A stretch of DNA of 6,239 nucleotides from assembly GCA_030147645.1 (NCBI GenBank), contig JASBUY010000231.1, positions 1 to 6,239 of the forward strand, read 5' to 3'. This DNA is from Aquabacter sp. (GTDB lineage Bacteria > Pseudomonadota > Alphaproteobacteria > Rhizobiales > Xanthobacteraceae). Positions 6,043-6,239 of this stretch are shown in pieces (positions within the stretch are counted from its first letter, which is position 1; every line of letters begins with the position of its first letter). The position numbers were made by a program, and so were the translations under genes. The notes beneath the pieces were generated by a model that saw only the letters and a program-made list of their open reading frames with translations, was not told the DNA's origin and searched no databases.

Positions 6043-6072
6043 GGCTTTTACCTCCGGCTTCGGGCTTCAGGA

Positions 6073-6239
6073 TCAGGCGGACGCCTGGGGCGGCATGGCG
6101 CTCATATGGAACAGCTCGAACAGATGCCCGTCGGGATCCTCGAAGCTGTGCTGATACATGAAGCCATAATCATTCACGGGGCGCGGGGAGGTGCCGCCGG
6201 CGGCGACGGCGGCGGCGACAAGACGGTCCACTTTGTGTC
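6073..6239 (-). CDS. VOC family/glyoxalase-like protein, C-terminal fragment
   Basis: The last 54 or so codons of a gene that enters from the right edge; I translated it by hand because its start is outside the window. It reads HKVDRLVAAAVAAGG near the fragment start, then DYGFMYQHSFEDPDGHLFEL and a short tail ending MPPQASA before TGA. The F-x-D-P-D-G-H-x-(F/W)-E pattern is the C-terminal metal-ligand motif of glyoxalase/extradiol-dioxygenase-fold proteins, with the glutamate of HLFEL the expected metal ligand. The closest type I recall is the group annotated as predicted lactoylglutathione lyase, but the substrate cannot be inferred. The stop lies 36 nt before the GTG (30 nt before the ATG) of the PhnB-like gene on the same strand, so the two probably form an operon of distinct VOC proteins. 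Confidence 0.8.
   Translation of the reverse strand, partial: HKVDRLVAAAVAAGGTSPRPVNDYGFMYQHSFEDPDGHLFELFHMSAMPPQASA

Overview
The window looks like ordinary chromosome from a high-GC alphaproteobacterium. By eye the GC content is in the mid-60s percent. The sugar-phosphate mutase, the PoxB-like fragment and the PhnB-like protein all read like Hyphomicrobiales (Rhizobiales) proteins, possibly near Xanthobacter/Azorhizobium. That placement comes from remembered family resemblance, not from a search. I see no transposase, phage gene, CRISPR array, tRNA or rRNA.

Layout, left to right. (1) 1-178, minus: N-terminus of a PoxB-type thiamine-diphosphate enzyme that runs off the left edge. (2) 179-266: short divergent intergenic region. 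(3) 267-1451, plus: FUSC-type inner-membrane exporter. (4) 1465-1974 and 1981-3480, both minus: a two-gene unit in which a phosphomannomutase/phosphoglucomutase is followed 6 nt later by a free-standing Ala-tRNA(Pro) editing protein. It converges with the exporter gene across a 13-nt gap. (5) 3481-3658: leader of the mutase gene, with a perfect 15-nt dyad. (6) 3659-4558, minus: a protein with two helix-turn-helix-like segments, probably a regulator. (7) 4559-4821: a 263-nt divergent regulatory region with a 7-9-7 inverted repeat and two other dyads. (8) 4822-5529, plus: Tat-exported beta-class carbonic anhydrase. (9) 5542-5578: a strong 16-bp hairpin between convergent genes, probably the carbonic anhydrase terminator. 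(10) 5605-6036, minus: PhnB-like VOC protein. (11) 6073-6239, minus: C-terminus of a second VOC/glyoxalase-type protein that enters from the right edge.

Functionally the region is a mosaic of small transcription units: pyruvate/ThDP metabolism, export, hexose-phosphate interconversion with tRNA proofreading, periplasmic CO2/bicarbonate chemistry and two VOC proteins. The likely functional links are the mutase/editing-protein operon, the possible control of the carbonic anhydrase by the divergent HTH protein, and the VOC pair.

The most striking anomaly is at the start of the PhnB-like gene. The Shine-Dalgarno sequence is correctly spaced for an ATG whose second codon is TAA, immediately followed by GTG and the intact gene (ATG-TAA-GTG). 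This is either a nonsense change at codon 2, a start-stop control element, or a base-call error. I did not find a convincing new multi-gene system.
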